Source: Acanthaster planci (Eukaryota > Echinodermata > Asteroidea > Valvatida > Acanthasteridae). Taken from it: a stretch of DNA of 32,575 nucleotides. The notes under the pieces were generated by a model that searched no databases, had not been told where the DNA came from, and worked only from the letters and a program-made list of their open reading frames with translations. Both the position numbers and the translations under genes were made by a program. Of the stretch, positions 30,994-32,575 are shown piece after piece. Positions within the stretch are counted from its first letter, which is position 1; each line of letters opens with the position of its first letter. The stretch is from NCBI RefSeq assembly GCF_001949145.1, contig NW_019091455.1, positions 921,017 to 953,591 on the forward strand. The letters are read 5' to 3'.

Positions 30994-32575
30994 CTCGTCA
31001 TACAGACTTCGTCTGTGATTTTAGATCCCTGTATTTCTCCTTATGGTCGGTTACACTCAGGCGTAAATCCTACATCGCCTCCAGGGTGGTACGTAAAGAA
31101 AGCTGCAACACATCCATCCGTTTCCTGCTGAGTAAGAACATGCAAAGAGTTTTGCCAATGGATCATTTGATTTGGGTTGGTTGATTGGCTAAATGGACTG
31201 GCAGGTCATTTGCAGAGTTTTTCACTGTTTGTTCTTCTTTAATATCGTCATAGCTTCAATCTTCTAGTCTGAGGGTTTTATACTGAACAAAATAAAAAAA
31301 ATCTGCGCACGACATTAAAAGAAATTAACAGGGCTCCTTTCCAAATACGTGAAGTAAATAACTTGGTGATCTAGAGTACCACGCACCAATAAAGGTACCG
31401 GTAACGTTTTGCGCATGTGCCAAAGACCAATCTCATTTCTAAGTCAAGTCTTCTCGTCGTAGACTTCGCCTCTAACCTCAAAATTAGTAAAAAAAATAAG
31501 TTTCTCCTATACTGGACGATATTGTACAGTTAAATTTTGCTTGAGCAAAACATGAGGTATTACGTCAAGCTCAGAGATTAAACACAAGTCTGATTGACGA
31601 TCAGAGTTGAAGTCGAGACTCGGAACCCCTGGTCTTCGATTCAGCGCGACAACCAGTGACGTATGGTACCCCCAATCGCACGGTTTATGTTTAAGCTCTG
31701 AAAAGGGAGCCCCGCTGATTTCTGTCGACCTCTTGCGTTTGGAACGAAAGAAATTTGGAAGTCTTTGTTGTACTCCAAAAACTCCATTTTACCAGAGAGT
31801 AGATGTCTGCAATGGTTTCAGACGCTGTTTTGCGTGCACAATCATGAATTTATTAATAAAAGAGTCTATGCTACCCAGAGGTCATGTTTTGACCGCCCCG
31901 CCAAGCATTTCCACCATTTTATTGGCTATGACAAGAACGCGCAACGGTCACTATACCAACAAAATTAACACTCCCAACTAACGTGGCTCTTTTCAACCGA
32001 TGAGGGAGTGCTTTTCATAGTCGATAGCTTAACAGGTTGGTAGGTCTGACTGGGCCGGCATTAGATCAGTAGGTTGATACGTTGAGTGTGTTGGTCGGTC
32101 AAGAATTAGATCTGTCCTTTTGGTGGTCAACAGAAAAAAAATGCTTATATATGAATTTATAGAAAGAGAGAAATATCACGCAAAAACTATCTTTCACCTC
32201 CGATAATCTAAAATAGACATGACGACCAGTGTAACGCGGTGTACTTGTACGCAGAGGAAAAGTTACAAATTATTTTATGGTGGTCTTTAAACTGAGAACC
32301 GAAAAAATAGAGCCAAATAAGTTTAGCAGTTGGAAATACATTTTAAGGGATAATCTGCGTTTATGCAAAATTAAGTCTAATAGAATATTTGCTAACAAGA
32401 ACTGCATCTAGCCAGCCTAACTGAATATAAAACCCATCGCACGTAGGTAGATTAATCTTTGCAGCGTTATCCATTCTCGTTCTCACGAAAGTACATGAAG
32501 TAAAAACAAATGTGCATGAACTGAAAGACCCAGAAACGATAATGCTGGAAGTGAAATTTAGGTCGGAACATTCGG
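30994..32575. other. 5' flank of GPCR gene B, nothing further recognised
   Basis: AT-rich with no clear promoter elements. A frame at 31607-31981 lacks an ATG at its start and has no family motif. No repeat ends were identified. Confidence 0.4.

Noticed and set aside
31607-31981. 124-codon plus-strand frame
   Set aside because: It starts at a non-ATG codon, has no family resemblance and no splice support.

Overview
The window reads as animal (probably invertebrate chordate) genomic DNA. Genes are split by GT-AG introns, intergenic DNA is AT-rich, and repeats and foldback elements are dense. A FoxH-like forkhead gene, a tandem pair of class A neuropeptide-receptor-like GPCRs and many small TA-flanked or inverted-repeat elements suggest a cephalochordate such as Branchiostoma. 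That species call is inference and was not searched.

Layout. 1-4.4 kb: no recognisable gene, G/C homopolymer tracts and a possible LINE 3' tail. 4.9-7.1 kb, plus strand: a three-exon forkhead gene (429 aa), best matched to FoxH, whose 3' flank carries an isolated nuclear-receptor zinc-finger-like fragment. 8.5-9.2 kb: a 340-bp foldback and a 185-bp inverted-repeat element. 9.97-20.26 kb, minus strand: GPCR gene A (362 aa), three exons with introns of about 4.5 and 4.7 kb. Those introns hold a decayed LINE, an inverted second copy of the 185-bp element, a 470-bp foldback and a 1.3-kb non-autonomous DNA transposon. 20.3-29.2 kb: intergenic, with duplicated X-box-like sites, a promoter-like patch, two copies of a 167-bp palindromic MITE, a small hairpin element, two fragments of the foldback family and a 15-copy 19-bp minisatellite. 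29.2-31.0 kb, minus strand: GPCR gene B (368 aa), same three-exon structure with introns of only 112 and 567 bp. 31.0-32.6 kb: nothing recognised.

The GPCRs are tandem paralogues with the same intron phases and an identical middle-exon length of 136 nt. About 240 bp of exon 1 (TM1-TM2) differs at only 4 sites between them, including almost no synonymous change, while exon 3 encodes proteins only about 60% identical. This is the signature of recent gene conversion limited to exon 1. Gene B also has Cys where the family has the TM6 toggle Trp. FoxH proteins are Smad partners in Nodal/activin signalling and the GPCRs look like peptide receptors; nothing in the sequence ties the two functionally.
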